DNA from: Steromphala cineraria
Taxonomy: Eukaryota > Mollusca > Gastropoda > Trochida > Trochidae
Direction of reading: 5' to 3'
Length of the DNA stretch: 64,000 bases
NCBI GenBank assembly: GCA_916613615.1
Contig: OU744723.1
Span: 27,178,710 to 27,242,709, forward strand
Shown: positions 33,688-44,999 of the stretch, piece after piece
Numbering within the stretch: position 1 is the first letter of the stretch
Layout of the letters: every line of letters starts with the position of its first letter
Position numbers and translations under genes: made by a program
Notes under the pieces: generated by a model
Seen by the model: the letters and a program-made list of their open reading frames with translations, nothing else
Databases searched by the model: none
What the model was told of the DNA's origin: nothing

Positions 33688-35465
33688 TCATGCTGCTTTA
33701 TGAAGTGGTGTATTACCTTCTTTATTCTGGATATTCACAGTAGCACCTGCTTTCAGTAACACATCAACACACTCCTTAGATCCACCCCCGCCCTTTGCTG
33801 CATTATGAAGTGGTGTATCACCTTCTTTATTCTGGATATTCACTGTAGCATCTGCTTTCAGTAAAACATCAACACACTCCTCAGATTGGCTCCATGCTGC
33901 ATTATGAAGTGGTGTATCACCTTCTTTATTCTGTATATTTACAGTAGCTCCTGCTTTCAGTAACACATCAACACACTTCTTAGATCCACACAATGCTGCA
34001 TTATGAAGTGGTGTATCACCTTCTTTATTCTGTATATTTACAGTAGCTCCTGCTTTCAGTAACACATCAATACACTCCTTAGATCTGCTACATGCTGCAT
34101 TATGGAGTGGTGTATTACCTTCTTTATTCCGGATATTCACTGTAGCACCTGCTTTCAGTAACACATCAACACACTCCTTAGATCCTCTCCAGCTCTGTGC
34201 TGCATTATGGAGTGGTGTATTACCTTCTTTATTCTGGATATTTACAGTAGCACCTGCTTTCAGTAACACATCAACACACTCCTTATATCCGCTCCAGCTC
34301 TTTGCTGCTTCATGAAGTGGTGTATTACCTTTTTTATTCTCGATATTCACTGTGGCACCTGCTTTCAGTAACTCATCAACACACTCCTTAGATCCTCTCA
34401 AGCTCTTTGCTGCTTTATGAAGTGGTGTATTGCCTTCTTTATTCTGGATATTCACAGTAGCACCTGCTTTCAGTAACACATCAACACACTCCTTATATCC
34501 TCTCAAGCTCTTTGCTGCATTATGAAGTGGTGTATTGCCTTCTTTATTCTGGATATTCACAGTAGCACCTGCTTTCAGTAACACATCAACACACTCCTTA
34601 GATCCTCTCAAGCTCTTTGCTGCATTATGAAGTGGTGTATTGCCTTCTTTATTCTGGATATTCACAGTAGCACCTGCTTTCAGTAACACATCAGCACACT
34701 CCTCAGATCCGCTCCATGCTGCATTATGAAGTGGTGTATTACCTTCTTTATTCTGGATATTCACTGTAGTTCCTGCTTTCAGTAACACAGCAACACACTC
34801 CTTAGATACCCTCAATGCTGCATTATGAAGTGGTGTATTACCTTCTTTATTCTGGATATTCACTGTAGCTCCTGCTTTCAGTAACACATCAACACTTTCC
34901 TTAGATACCCCCAATGCTGCATTATGAAGTGGTGTATTACCTTCTTTATTCTGGATATTCACAGTAGCACCTGCTTTCAGTAACACATCAACACACTCCT
35001 TAGATACACTCCAGCTCTTTGCTGCTTTATGAAGTGGTGTATTACCTTCTTTATTCTGGATATTCACAGTAGCACCTGCTTTCAGTAACACATCAACACA
35101 CTCCTTAGATACACTCCAGCTCTTTGCTGCTTCATGAAGTGGTGTATTACCTTCTTTATTCTGGATATTCACAGTAGCACCTGCTTTCAGTAACACATCA
35201 ACACACTCCTTAGATACACTCCAGCTCTTTGCTGCTTTATGAAGTGGTGTATTACCTTTATTATTCTCGATATTCACTGTAGCACCTGCTTTCAGTAACA
35301 CATCAACACACTCCTCAGATTCAAACCAGCTCCTTGCTGCATTATGAAGAGGTGTATTACCTTCTTTATTCAGGATATTCACATTAGCACCTGCTTTCAG
35401 AAACACATCAACACTTTCCTTAGTTCCACTCCATGCTGCTTTATGAAGTGGTGTATTTCCTCTGA
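31017..35465 (-). repeat. Coding satellite: about 44 ankyrin-repeat units
   Basis: Tandem units of 99 bp (33 residues) or 105 bp (35 residues) with the frame NTPLH-x-AA-variable-ECVDVLLKAGATVNIQNKEG. Identity between units is very high, and differences concentrate in the 5-7 residues after AA, the loop between the two helices. Variants such as SWSGYK, SLRGSK, WSGSE, LRVSK and KGGGGSK recur in blocks, indicating higher-order duplications. The equivalent array at locus 2 has about five units. Confidence 0.93.
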
Positions 35466-37493
35466 CGTCTATACTGTTAATATCTGCACCTTTTAGCAGC
35501 AACCATTGAACAGCTTGATGTCGCTTATAACCAGATGCAGCATGAAGTGCAGGAATTTGGGAGATAGTTGAGGTAACTGAAGCACCTTTGTCAACAAGCA
35601 GTTTCATAATGTCTATGTGACCTTCTGCACTTGCTACTGAAAGACTGTTTGTTAAAATATCTACTGTGTGAAGTGTATTGTCTTTCTCCAGAAGCAGATC
35701 AACAATTTGAAGATCACCACCTCTGCAAGCAACAATAAGTGAATTCTCTTCAGTTCTTGCTCCTCTTTTTATCAACAGTTTTACAATTTCCAGATGTTTG
35801 TATAACCCTGCATAGGATAAGGGAGACCGGTTGTCATTGTCGTGTAAATCAATATCTGCTCCTCTATCAATAACCTCTGATACAGCGGATACCAATCCAG
35901 ACTGACACAAGAAGTGAAGTGCTGTTCTCTTCCTCTCATCCCTTGCATTCAGATCAGGCTTGAGTGACAGAACCTGGTGAACAAACTCCACATCTCTGGT
36001 TTGTGCAGCAATAATCAGAGGGTAACTCTTTGTTTGTTTCAATGAACCATGCCTTAATTGAACATTTATATCAAATGTTTGCCTTGTGTCTTTCAAATAC
36101 GAGAGTACATCTGATGCAGCACTTTTACATGTTCCTAACAAAAGTGTTTTTTCATCATCTTCAGTAAGCACTATTTCTGGACAGCTGTCAATGTACTTCA
36201 GAAGCTCTGGGGACTTGCTGCTGGGTACGAAATGTAGAAATTTATTAGAACAAAGAAATGACAAAGTTTTGCCTCCCTGAAACAGTGTAATCAATGGTAT
36301 GGTGATTTTAGACATCACCATACTAACAAATGACTCCTGTGTAAAAGCTTGATGAGAAAGCACGTGGACAAAATTTTGTTTCATAATCTCGGTAGCAAAC
36401 CGTTCAGCAAGATTTACTGCATAGGACTTGTTGAGATTAACAACTAGGCCTGATTGAGGACTGGATTTCAACCTAGCATCTTCTGACATATAAAGTCGGA
36501 TTCGCTCATGTATGAATATCACTGGACACTTTTGAATAACAAATTCTGGATTCCATGAACACAAGTGGAATGCGACACTATCATAGATAGACGGATGGTC
36601 GAAGACAAAACAGTCTTCTACAACTTTGATATAAGTTCCAAGAAGACTGTTGGCTGCCTTAGAGACCTTGAATGTTGGATCCAACTCTCTCAGTTCTTTC
36701 CTTCCAATTCTGCCATTACCTTTCACCATTTCTGTAAACAGCATCACCTTATCTGTATCTTTAAAAAGGTTTGCAACTGATGCATTAAGAAAATTCAGTG
36801 GTTTTTTAAAAAACTCAACTGCACTGATTGCCTTGTTTTCTTTATGGATTGTAGTGAACAGACGGCAAACGTGAGGAAATCCGTGCGCCACTTCAATCCT
36901 CAAGATGTCAGCAACCGTCTCCTGGTCTAATTCAACACCACTTGAGCTGGATATGGAATCCCATATAGCCCGCTTCTCTTCAAGGCCTCTCATCAAACTG
37001 TGATCCATGCAGACGACATGTTTACTTGAAGTTAGGAAGTCAGAGAGCCTCCCCAAGTCAACTGATGCTGAATTCAGTACATAATCCCGTCCTATGAGAA
37101 TCACAGTCACATCCTTCATGGATGTTTTATCTTCCTCTTCATGTGATCTGTGTTCTCGTTCCTTCAAAAGAGGACTCAAGGCAGATTTCCATATGGACCA
37201 TTCAGCAGGGTTAAACTCGAGGTCACCAAACACATCATCAAGCATAATGACAGGACTAGTAGACGTTGACATGACCTCAGTGAACTCCTCAGGCGACCTC
37301 ACCTCGTACACTTGTCTTCCACTCCTATGCATCTCTTCCAATGTCATGAAGCCAACTGTGGTCTTCCCCTCGCCTGGATTGCCCTTGACGGTGAGCCAGG
37401 TGGTCCCGTTCTTCACCTTCTCCAGGACCTGCTCCAGTGCAGCGGTTCTCACCATGCCCTCATTCCAGGTCTGCAAGCGACTCACTGTCCTCT
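33688..37493 (-). CDS. Locus 1 main exon: nSTAND3 NTPase plus ankyrin repeats
   Basis: A 3.8-kb exon. Its start is set by a TTACAG acceptor at 37494-37499 entered in phase 1. The upstream Met at 37521 is rejected because the paralogue has in-frame stops there. Counted from 37521, the P-loop GNPGEGKT lies at 48-55, Walker B VIMLDD at 91-96 and a VTVILIGRD strand near 140. The helical region extends to about 420. Degenerate ankyrin repeats occupy about 510-700, then about 17 near-perfect units run to the TGA at 33688. STAND NTPases act as ATP-dependent oligomerising switches, often in innate immunity or cell death; ankyrin repeats would sense ligand. The NTPase is almost identical to locus 2. 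The role is inferred from the family. Confidence 0.9.
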
Positions 37494-38370
37494 CTGTAAC
37501 ATCAACATTCCACTCTATCATACAATTGAGGGTGTTGAGTTTATAAATCTGTATTCATTAAAACACTTTGTAATTTTCGTCATATATTATTTTGCTTTGA
37601 TACGACTGTAAATGGTGTTATTCATTATAAAAAATAACCAGTGTATGCAACTAACATGGCGATGTCCCCAACCACATGAGATATTTCTAATAATCAACAG
37701 ATTGAAAAGCCGTCAGAGTGTGACCTTGAAATTAAAGTGACTTGTGTTGTGGCTGTGACCAAATATGAGGAAATCGAATATCGCGTTAACAAGAGTTTCA
37801 AAGGTGGTGAAAGTGCCATGGTGACCTTGAAAATAGGGTCAAGGTCACTAAACGTAACAGGTGTCTTCGTACGCCCCCAATGCAGGCTGTGATCAAATAT
37901 AAGGTTTTGGGTGTAACGGTTCATGAGACATTAAGAAGAATCCGGACGTACGCTGCTGAATATAATGTCCCCCAATCTCACACATTCTTCTCATTTGGCA
38001 ATGTACGATAAAATATAAAAGATAACAGTCAATTTTGTTTGCGGGAGGCAGATACACATGTTCAGGGCCTGAAAAACTTCCTGTTTGTTACATGTAATGC
38101 ATATGATTTTTAACATTATAATTTGTATTTTACAGAAGAGTCAATGTAAGAAAGGTGATTATGTTGTGTTTCGATATTATATGTAAGCACTGTACATAGG
38201 AGAGGGTTTCACTAAGTTGGATAACTTGTACCCAATCCTTTCACTTGAATAAATATGTTTAAATCAAAATCAATCAAAGGTGAACTGTTTCATATTCAAT
38301 GATAACAAGGGTACAGAATGACAAGTGCCAAAATGGTTGATGGCAACATCACAATTTATTTATAACTTAC
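37494..38370 (-). other. Intron of locus 1 with AGGTCA repeat
   Basis: The intron between the linker exon (donor ATGA|GTAAGT at 38370) and the NTPase exon. About 37560-37700 is homologous to the locus 2 intron at 60150-60310 and 61140-61200. 37700-37985 holds one to two copies of the TGACCTTGAAAATA...AGGTCA repeat that is expanded at locus 2. Confidence 0.7.
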
Positions 38371-38559
38371 TCATGATCTTGTCGGATTTACTGGGTTCTC
38401 CACCTGTCTGTCCTTCACGAATGGTTGCTGTTGCTGTTCTGCTGATGTTCTGACTGCCTCCAAACGATTGGTTGATTTGACTTGCCTTCTCAACAGTGAC
38501 ATCTCCAAACTGTTGTTGTGTCAGATTCAGCTGGAAATTCATTGTAGTCTTCGAGACAC
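38371..38559 (-). CDS. Locus 1 exon 3: Gln/Asn-rich linker
   Basis: An exon of exactly 63 codons, phase 1 at both ends (acceptor AATTCCAAAAG before 38559, donor A|GTAAGT after 38371). It encodes NFQLNLTQQQFGDVTVEK, ASQINQSFGGSQNIS and a polar tail TIREGQTGGEPSKSDKIM. The composition (Gln, Asn, Ser, Gly with alternating hydrophobics) recalls short amyloid-type signalling motifs that sit N-terminal to many STAND proteins in fungi and bacteria. That comparison is only a hypothesis and no RHIM core (IQIG-like) is seen. Joining to the NTPase exon gives a Lys codon across the splice. Confidence 0.65.
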
Positions 38560-38883
38560 CTTTTGGAATTAATAAAGGAAAACTATAGATACATTAATTA
38601 ACCTTACTTTATGTGCACTTAGACCATTTTCTGTCACAAATGAATTGTCTACACTTAATACCAAGCTATGTAAAGAATTTATAAGGAGATTTAACACCGA
38701 AAGACAGACAAAGTCAAAACGAAAGCACTGTTTATATCATCCTTTAAATTTGAATTTCCAAATGTAATTCAAACATTTTGTCAAACTGAAATCCATAATG
38801 CTGTATAGATTTAAATCTTTAACATATTCTTATTCTTCATGTGCCACTGAAGTAAATGAGAAAAGGTATAATTTCTGTTGTAC

Positions 38884-39018
38884 CAGCCAAAGCGCTTCCA
38901 GATGCTATTGCCAATGAGTCCTCAAATTGCTGGCTTGCTGGCTTGCTGGCTACTGGTACCAGCTGATTGTGTGGGAGGTCACATGACTGGAGCATCTCCT
39001 GCACGCACTGACCAAGTC
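38884..39018 (-). CDS. Locus 1 exon 2: short linker exon
   Basis: A candidate exon of 45 codons, phase 1 at both ends (acceptor TGTTCAAGCAG, donor GGCTG|GTACAA), fitting the exons on either side. It encodes LGQCVQEMLQSCDLPHNQ, a short Lys-Pro-Ala-Ser repeat (from AAGCCAGC repeats) and DSLAIASGSALA. No domain is recognised. If the prediction is wrong, skipping it would not change the frame because its length is a multiple of three, so it could also be an alternatively spliced exon. Confidence 0.5.
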
Positions 39019-39123
39019 CTGCTTGAACAGAGTGATGATGCAATATGTCATTTGAATACTTATTACCAAACTGTTTGTATCAATGTTTGACTTATTTTGA
39101 CAAAGACATTAACCAGACCATAC

Positions 39124-39501
39124 CTGAAACACTCCCAGTGTGTAGATGACGTGTCTCTTTCCTCACAGCTATCACAGGCGCTACTCCAAGAACATCCAAC
39201 TCCTCTTCTCCCTTTTCTTCTGCCTTTTCCTCGTTTCTTCCACCGTCTTCATTGCGAGGAGCTGCTCGGGCAGCAGGAGACATCACATCTTCATCTTCAT
39301 CTTCATCACTTGTATGGTAATAATATGACCAATCTCTGCCCTCATCACTTGAGGAGTCGGCTGCTTCATCAACCCCACACTCTTCATCATCTTCATCACA
39401 TGTGCGGTATTCATCATCGTCTTCATCACAAGTGTTGTATTCATCATCAGCAGCATCGTCTAATCGGGAGGACTCCACATCAGACATGTTTTCTGAAGAC
39501 T
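39124..39501 (-). CDS. Locus 1 exon 1 (coding): acidic N-terminal region
   Basis: An exon with acceptor TTAATCTTTCAG and donor TTTCAG|GTATGG, phase 1 at both ends. The first Met is at 39487 (MSDVESSRLDDAADDEY). The product is strongly acidic: clusters TCDEDDDEYRTCDEDDEEC, SSSDEGRDW and SDEDEDEDV, then a Glu/Lys-rich stretch. A disordered regulatory or scaffold segment is likely. Because the acceptor precedes the Met, there is at least one upstream 5' exon, possibly non-coding. The acidic coding looks real rather than a chance frame because it uses varied codons and splices in phase to the next exons. Confidence 0.7.
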
Positions 39502-39830
39502 CTGAAAGATTAAATCTATCCCTTGACACCAATTGAAATGCACAAGTATTTGTAAAGTCCTTATGAGGGGCCACAGAGCAACCCAATCTATACATAACAA
39601 ATTTTTGTCACAAAGGTGACAAGATCCCCCGCAGCAAATTGATGTAAACAAAATGCATACTGTATACACAGAAACACTTGTGTACACTTGTCATGCTACT
39701 AGATGCAATTTAGACCACAACAAATCAACTGGTCCCTGGGTCTTCCAAATAACAAGCCTTGTGGGAAAAAAAAGATAATATAGAGAACAGTTCTGAACAT
39801 ATCAGCTTTAAAATAAGCTTTAAATGCACG
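39502..39830. other. Upstream of locus 1 coding exons, no gene seen
   Basis: No coding region or clear promoter is recognised here. Confidence 0.35.
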
Positions 39831-40500
39831 TAGACTTCACTATGACTTGAAAATAATGTGAAAGTCACCAAAAACAGATTAGCCCGGTGTCTTCCTGAAA
39901 AAGATTTATAAAAAAATCCAGTGAATGACTCTTGAGATATCACAGTATTGAGCTTATCATGCAGGTAAATTGATGATAAATCAAAAGTTCTGCTGTGACC
40001 TTGAAAATAATGTGAAGTTCATCAAAATTCCCTTGGTCCTACGTTTTCACTGTAAGATTCTTTGCATAAGTTATGAAGAGAATCCAGTACATGGTTCTTG
40101 AGATATCCCGCTGACAAGCCTAAAATACAGGTTTCAATGCTGATATTTTCAAAGCCTCGCTGTGACCTTGAAAATAATGTGAAGGTCACCAAAATCAACT
40201 GAGCCCGGCAACATCCCAATAAGATGATTTATGTAAATTATGAAGACAATACAGTAATGGTTCTTGAGATATCCCGCTGACAAGCCTAAAATGCAGGTTT
40301 CAATGCTGAAATTTTCAAAGCTTCGCTGTGACCTTCAAAATAATGTGAAGGTCACCAAAATCGACTGGGCCCGGCACCTTCCAAATAAGATGCTTTGTGT
40401 AAGTTATGACGAGTATCCAGTGAATGGTTCTTGAGACATTTCGCTTACAAGCCTAAAAAGCCTAAAAAGTCTCGTAATGACCTTGAAATAAGGGTCAATG
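39830..40500. repeat. Tandem repeat, about 175-bp period, four copies
   Basis: Each unit carries TGTGACCTTGAAAATAATGTGAAGGTCACC, split here as TGACCTTGAAAATAATGTGA and AGGTCACC, followed by CCGGCA, a TATGAAGA block and GGTTCTTGAGATATCCCGCT. Copies begin near 39845, 39990, 40160 and 40325. They belong to the same wider family as 37700-37985 and 60400-61570. Confidence 0.75.
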
Positions 40501-40689
40501 AAGGCCATGAACCTCTATAGGGACCTTACTCTCATGGTGATGAAGCTATATATACACAATGAAAAGAATCCAGTCATAATACTTTTTGAGTTATTCAATT
40601 TCATCTGTCGGGATTTCATCTGCTGCTGCCCAATATTATATCCCCCACTTCGCGCTAAACGTGCGGCGGGGGATAATAATGCTCACTTG

Positions 40690-41115
40690 TAAAGGAGTCT
40701 TTACAAAAGGTTTCAGCTTAATTGGCCTTATGCTTCTGTAGGAGAAGATGAAAATAGGGTTTTTAGTGTGTCCCCTGTGGCCCTTATATGAGGTCACAAG
40801 GCAACCATTTCTACAGTTTATAATCCTCACTAGTCAAGCTGTCTATTCACAAGGTTTCAGCTTTCAAGCACTTAGGCTTCTGCATAACAAAATGAAAAAG
40901 GTTTTAAGGATTTAGCACCTGTGGCCCTTATTTGGGGCCACAAAGTCATCAAAACTCATTCATAGGCCTCACTTGTCAAGAGTCTGTACAAAGGGTTTAG
41001 CTTTCTAGTCCTTTGCTTCCGGAGAGAAAAAAAAATAGGGTTTACATTTGGTTACCATGCTTCAAGAAGTCTGTATATCTGTTAATGCTTCTTGAGAAGA
41101 TGATAAAAATAGGCT
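40690..41115. repeat. Tandem repeat, about 150-bp period, three copies
   Basis: Shared blocks are AGTCTNTACAAAGG, TTTCAGCTT, CTTCTG, TGTGGCCCTTAT and CTCACTNGTCAAG. An inverted relative lies at 43495-43715 inside the TIR element. Confidence 0.7.
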
Positions 41116-41559
41116 TTAAGGGCAGGGCCACGGCGTTTGACATTCAAGGTGACACATCAGATAATCACTTTTATCAAGTATAACAATCATGATATCATCA
41201 GAGTCTTGACAGTTAAAAAGTGGCATTTTTGCAAATATATGCCTAAAACGTGACATGTTGTGACCTTGACCTTTTTAGTTTTTTAGGGAAAACTACAAGA
41301 GCTTCAGATTACAAAACCTTTCAAGCGATCGTGGTGACAATGACCTTTTAGTTATTAATGAACATTGGACCATACAATGTATTCCCGAGATATGAGCAGT
41401 ATATGATTTCTGAAAAGCTTAGTTAATAGAACACATTCATTACTTATTACTATGATTTGTAAACTTGCAGTGTAATTTGAAATGGGACATTTAGTCAATG
41501 ATATGAGAATTCATGCAAGTTGGAAAAGTATGCCAAGTAAACGAATTTTGATAAACAAA

Positions 41560-41705
41560 TGTGCAACAGTACAGTCTGACTCAAATCGACTGAGCTCCGA
41601 AGAATAAAAAAGCAAAAATGTTGTTTCTACTGGGATTCGAACCAGTCGGGATTTCCTCTCCGTGTCGGTCTGAATGCACCCAGCTCTGTCGCATGTTTCT
41701 GTCGT
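41560..41705 (-). repeat. tRNA-derived SINE-like element, minus copy
   Basis: On the minus strand it contains GGTTCGAATCC (41632-41643 region), a good RNA polymerase III B box, preceded by GGGTGCATTCAGACCGACAC. It is inverted relative to a second copy at 41868-42000. Confidence 0.5.
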
Positions 41706-41867
41706 AAGCTCATTTACCAATCGCAAGGCGGACAGCAAAAGCTTTCGATGTGATGCTAGGGGCAGGTAATTCCAGTGTACCCTTCGCTAGACACAATCGC
41801 TGCTGAACGCTATTTAAAAACAAGTATGTTATTGGATAGCTTACGACTGGGTTTGTGCGCGCTAAAC

Positions 41868-42000
41868 TAGTTATAGCAACATGCGACAGAGGTGGGTGCA
41901 TTCAGACTAAGACGGTGAGGATATCCTGGCTGGTTCGAGACAACCATTTTGATATTTTATTCCTTGGACCTCGGTCGATTTTAATCAGACAGTGCAACAG
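41868..42000 (+). repeat. SINE-like element, plus copy
   Basis: Shares CATGCGACAGAG, TGGGTGCATTCAGAC, CTGGNTGGTTCGA and the tail AATCAGACNGTGCAAC with the minus copy. Its B box is degenerate (GGTTCGAGACA). Confidence 0.5.
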
Positions 42001-42035
42001 TATCAATTCACACAATAAGGCTGTTGACTTCACAC

Positions 42036-42178
42036 CTGTTCTGTGCTCAGTTTCATCGTCTTTGCTTTTCAACCTCGCTCGTCTTACCGGCCTGCTTGGA
42101 GGATGATGGTCCATATCCTCTGCTTTAACATTTCCAAACTGTGACCTTGTTAATCTGGCTTTTACTCCAAAAGGATAT
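42036..42178 (-). CDS. Candidate exon with LT-x2-QFG-x-V motif
   Basis: A weak candidate exon on the minus strand: acceptor-like GACGGCAG before 42178 and donor ACAG|GTGTGA after 42036, leaving in phase 1. It encodes YPFGVKARLTRSQFGNVKAE, a His/Pro/Arg-rich stretch and KSKDDETEHRT. The segment LTRSQFGNVKAE resembles LTQQQFGDVTVE in exon 3 of locus 1 (8 of 12 positions), and the exit phase would fit the exon at 39501. It could be an upstream exon of locus 1, part of a related gene, or chance. Confidence 0.3.
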
Positions 42179-42747
42179 CTGCCGTCATCAGGGGGTGGTT
42201 TTTTGTTGTTGTTGTTGTTGTAAAATTTGTAAAAAATTTCACTGATAATCTTAATGCTAAATGATTCGAAGGTGTCAAAAATTTCATTACACAAACAAAT
42301 CATCCACAGTGAGAGAAAATGACCTTTTAAGTCACAAGTCAACCCATCTCTCCCTTCTCCCTGTAAATATCACACCTCTCATCCATATCTACCATACTTA
42401 TATATACCCCTTTCAATCTCTCAGTGGTTCTCTTATTTACTTGGAAGACTTTATTAGTGTGTTTTAACTTTTTTATTTTCACCCCTTCTCTGTTTTTCCC
42501 CAAGAAAGTTCAAAGCTTCAATCAAAATCATTTTCACACCAAACTTCGGTTACACAGGTCACAGGAATTACAATGTCCTTAGATATAGACTAAGCATTCA
42601 GAATTGTGAAGTATTTTCAAGGATCTGAGTATAGAATGCAAGTGTTTTTAGTTACTGCTTCTGCGACAGGCTGTTACATAAGAAGAGAATATAACCCTAA
42701 AAACAACAGGAAATGGAGATGTTCTATTATTTGGTTGAAAAGCAGTA

Positions 42748-44994
42748 TGGGTGTAACCTGTACGCGAGGACGTTCGTTGTTACTGATCAGTCACGTGACT
42801 TTTAGAGCGAGAGACGTGTTATCGTTGTCCTGATCACTACATAAAAGAATTATCACCATAGTTCTGACAAATCCTGTATCAATATTGGTATATATCTATT
42901 ACTAAGGTTTAACCATTTACTAATACACAACGAGAAGTCATGTAAACAAACATGTTTGTCTTTTTAAACTTTAAACGAGGTGAATACGTAATCTTGAAAC
43001 GAATCGTAGTGTATGGATTGTTCAGTCTAGGTATACGGATCGTTAGTGATTGCACCAAACCTAGTATACGGATTGTGGTGATTAGATTTCTTGAACAAAA
43101 TGACAGTATTGTGACAAAATGTTATATTTTCGTTAGAAATAGATCACTTACATAATGGGATATCATTCAAAACATCATTTCTTATTTAAGACTACCAAAT
43201 ACATACTAGCTATGTAATAGATTGTCCATTCCTCAAAACTTCACCATTTCGAAAGAAGTGTCTCCATGTATGACATTTCAGTTCTCAAAGTATGGTTTTC
43301 CAATACACATAAGGAAAACGTTTAACTTCTTTTATGTATGTGTCTTAACTACAAACGTCCAAATACAGAAGCTCATCAACTTGTCAATTGATTAAATGTA
43401 ACAACGGTAAAAAGCGATCAAGGTTTTGGATAACTTCTTTAACTCAATATGTGAATAAAACAAACGTCTTCCTGAACAAAATAGACAATTTTAGCTCATC
43501 TGGCCTGTAAGTATTCTTGGCTAGTGAGGACAATAAATTGTACCTTTGGTGGTCCCTAATAAGGGCCATAGGGGACACGCCCTTAAAATTTATTTTCAAC
43601 TCGTTCTCCAGAACCATAAGGCCTAGAAAGCGGAAACTTTGTGTACAGACTCCTAGACTAGTGAGGATAATAAATTGTAGCTTTGGTTCATAATTGTGTG
43701 GTTCTGCAAGTTATTGTTACTGAAAAGGCAAATATAACATGACATTGACCATTCCATTTCCACACTCCCATCCAATGTCACCAAATTATACGGTAAAAAT
43801 GTGTTAGCCTGGAAAGGGTTATTTTGGTGTAGGATTTTTATGAAGAATACGATTTTCAGATATGTGTTTGAAAATACTATACAGGCTGTAAGATGTTAAA
43901 AAGGGTGCAATCTTAGACAAAAGATAATGTCATTATATATCCTTAGTCGAGTAATTCACGTCTTGAGAATATCAAGCTTCATAAGAGGTTTAACAACGGA
44001 AAGCTGGAAAACACGAATGAACATGAATATTTAGCATTCTTACTCCAATTCTAAAATCAGTTTATTTCAATTACAGGGAGTACTATAATAACAATTTAAA
44101 CATTAAAATCGCTAGTAACCACAAACTTAACTTGGCACTGTCTTCCTGTTTGTCTGATGATCTGAATGATTATTTCTGATATTAATAGTCTCCTGTGTAT
44201 GTTTAAGGAGCTGATGAATGTAGAGGGTCATTATAAACGTAAATGCTTCTTTCGGCTCCCTGGGGGCAGTGCAACATTCATGCTTTCGGTAGATATATAC
44301 AAATTTTTAAAGTTACAGATAAAACGGTGTTTTTGATACTGTTAGACGGATTGCATGTGTCTAAAATGATAGACTATAATTTAATAGACATTTTAGTAGT
44401 AGAGTTTGATTTCCAAAACAAATATGTTTGGATTTATAAATAAAATAAAGCAAATTCAATCAGGCACAATCGGTACCCTCGATCAGCACAATCCGTATCC
44501 CGTATAAAACATGATCGGTAACATTCCGTACACAGGAAAAATTTAGCAATGAAAATACATGATAAAACTTTGACAACAGATTATTAAATATTCACACTGG
44601 GCCATACCTTGAAATTTCGCCATTGCTTGCAGTTATTATAAAAGCAATTATACATCATACACATTTCTGATAAAGTGGACATTAAATACTATTAATGTAA
44701 GCAAAATGTACAGAGATCGTGGAAATTTCGACGACATGTATTGTCAGGCGTTACCAATATGTTAGTTTGCAAAAAATCAGTGAAATTCATCTTCTATTTG
44801 CATTTATAGGTTCGTGTATAGATATCTACCCATGAAGTAAACGATAGTTTAAAGTTCATATTTATTCATAAAATGTTCGTAATCGTATAAAATTTACAGA
44901 AATATGTGCCTGAATGTCTCGCTCCTCGCATTAAAAGTCACGTGACAAATCATTAACAGCGAACGTCCTCGCGTACATGTACACATTACACCCA
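42748..44994. mobile_element. 2.25-kb non-autonomous TIR DNA transposon
   Basis: Inverted ends of about 75-85 bp: TGGGTGTAACCTGTACGCGA at 42748 and the complement of TGGGTGTAATGTGTACATGT at 44994. Both arms contain ACGCGAGGACGTTCG and GTCACGTGACTTTTA. Subterminal motifs such as TATACGGAT and ATCCGTATCC recur (43020-43090 and 44460-44535). No transposase frame is present. The superfamily is unknown. Confidence 0.8.
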
Positions 44995-44999
44995 ATCTC

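Noticed and set aside
31017..35465. CRISPR-like array because of regular about 100-bp periodicity
   Set aside because: The units are protein-coding ankyrin repeats with no spacers of independent sequence, in a eukaryotic context.
37494..37521. Met at 37521 as the start of the locus 1 NTPase protein
   Set aside because: The paralogous sequence upstream of 60135 has stops in that frame, while the TTACAG acceptor is conserved at both loci and fits the phase of the upstream exon.
36086..37611. Plus-strand open frames over the NTPase exons (also 59207-60218)
   Set aside because: They are antisense shadows of the strongly conserved minus-strand coding sequence.
39097..39513. Plus-strand frame rich in His and Leu
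   Set aside because: It is the complement of the acidic Asp/Glu exon; repeated GAT/GAA codons read as ATC/TTC or CAT on the other strand.
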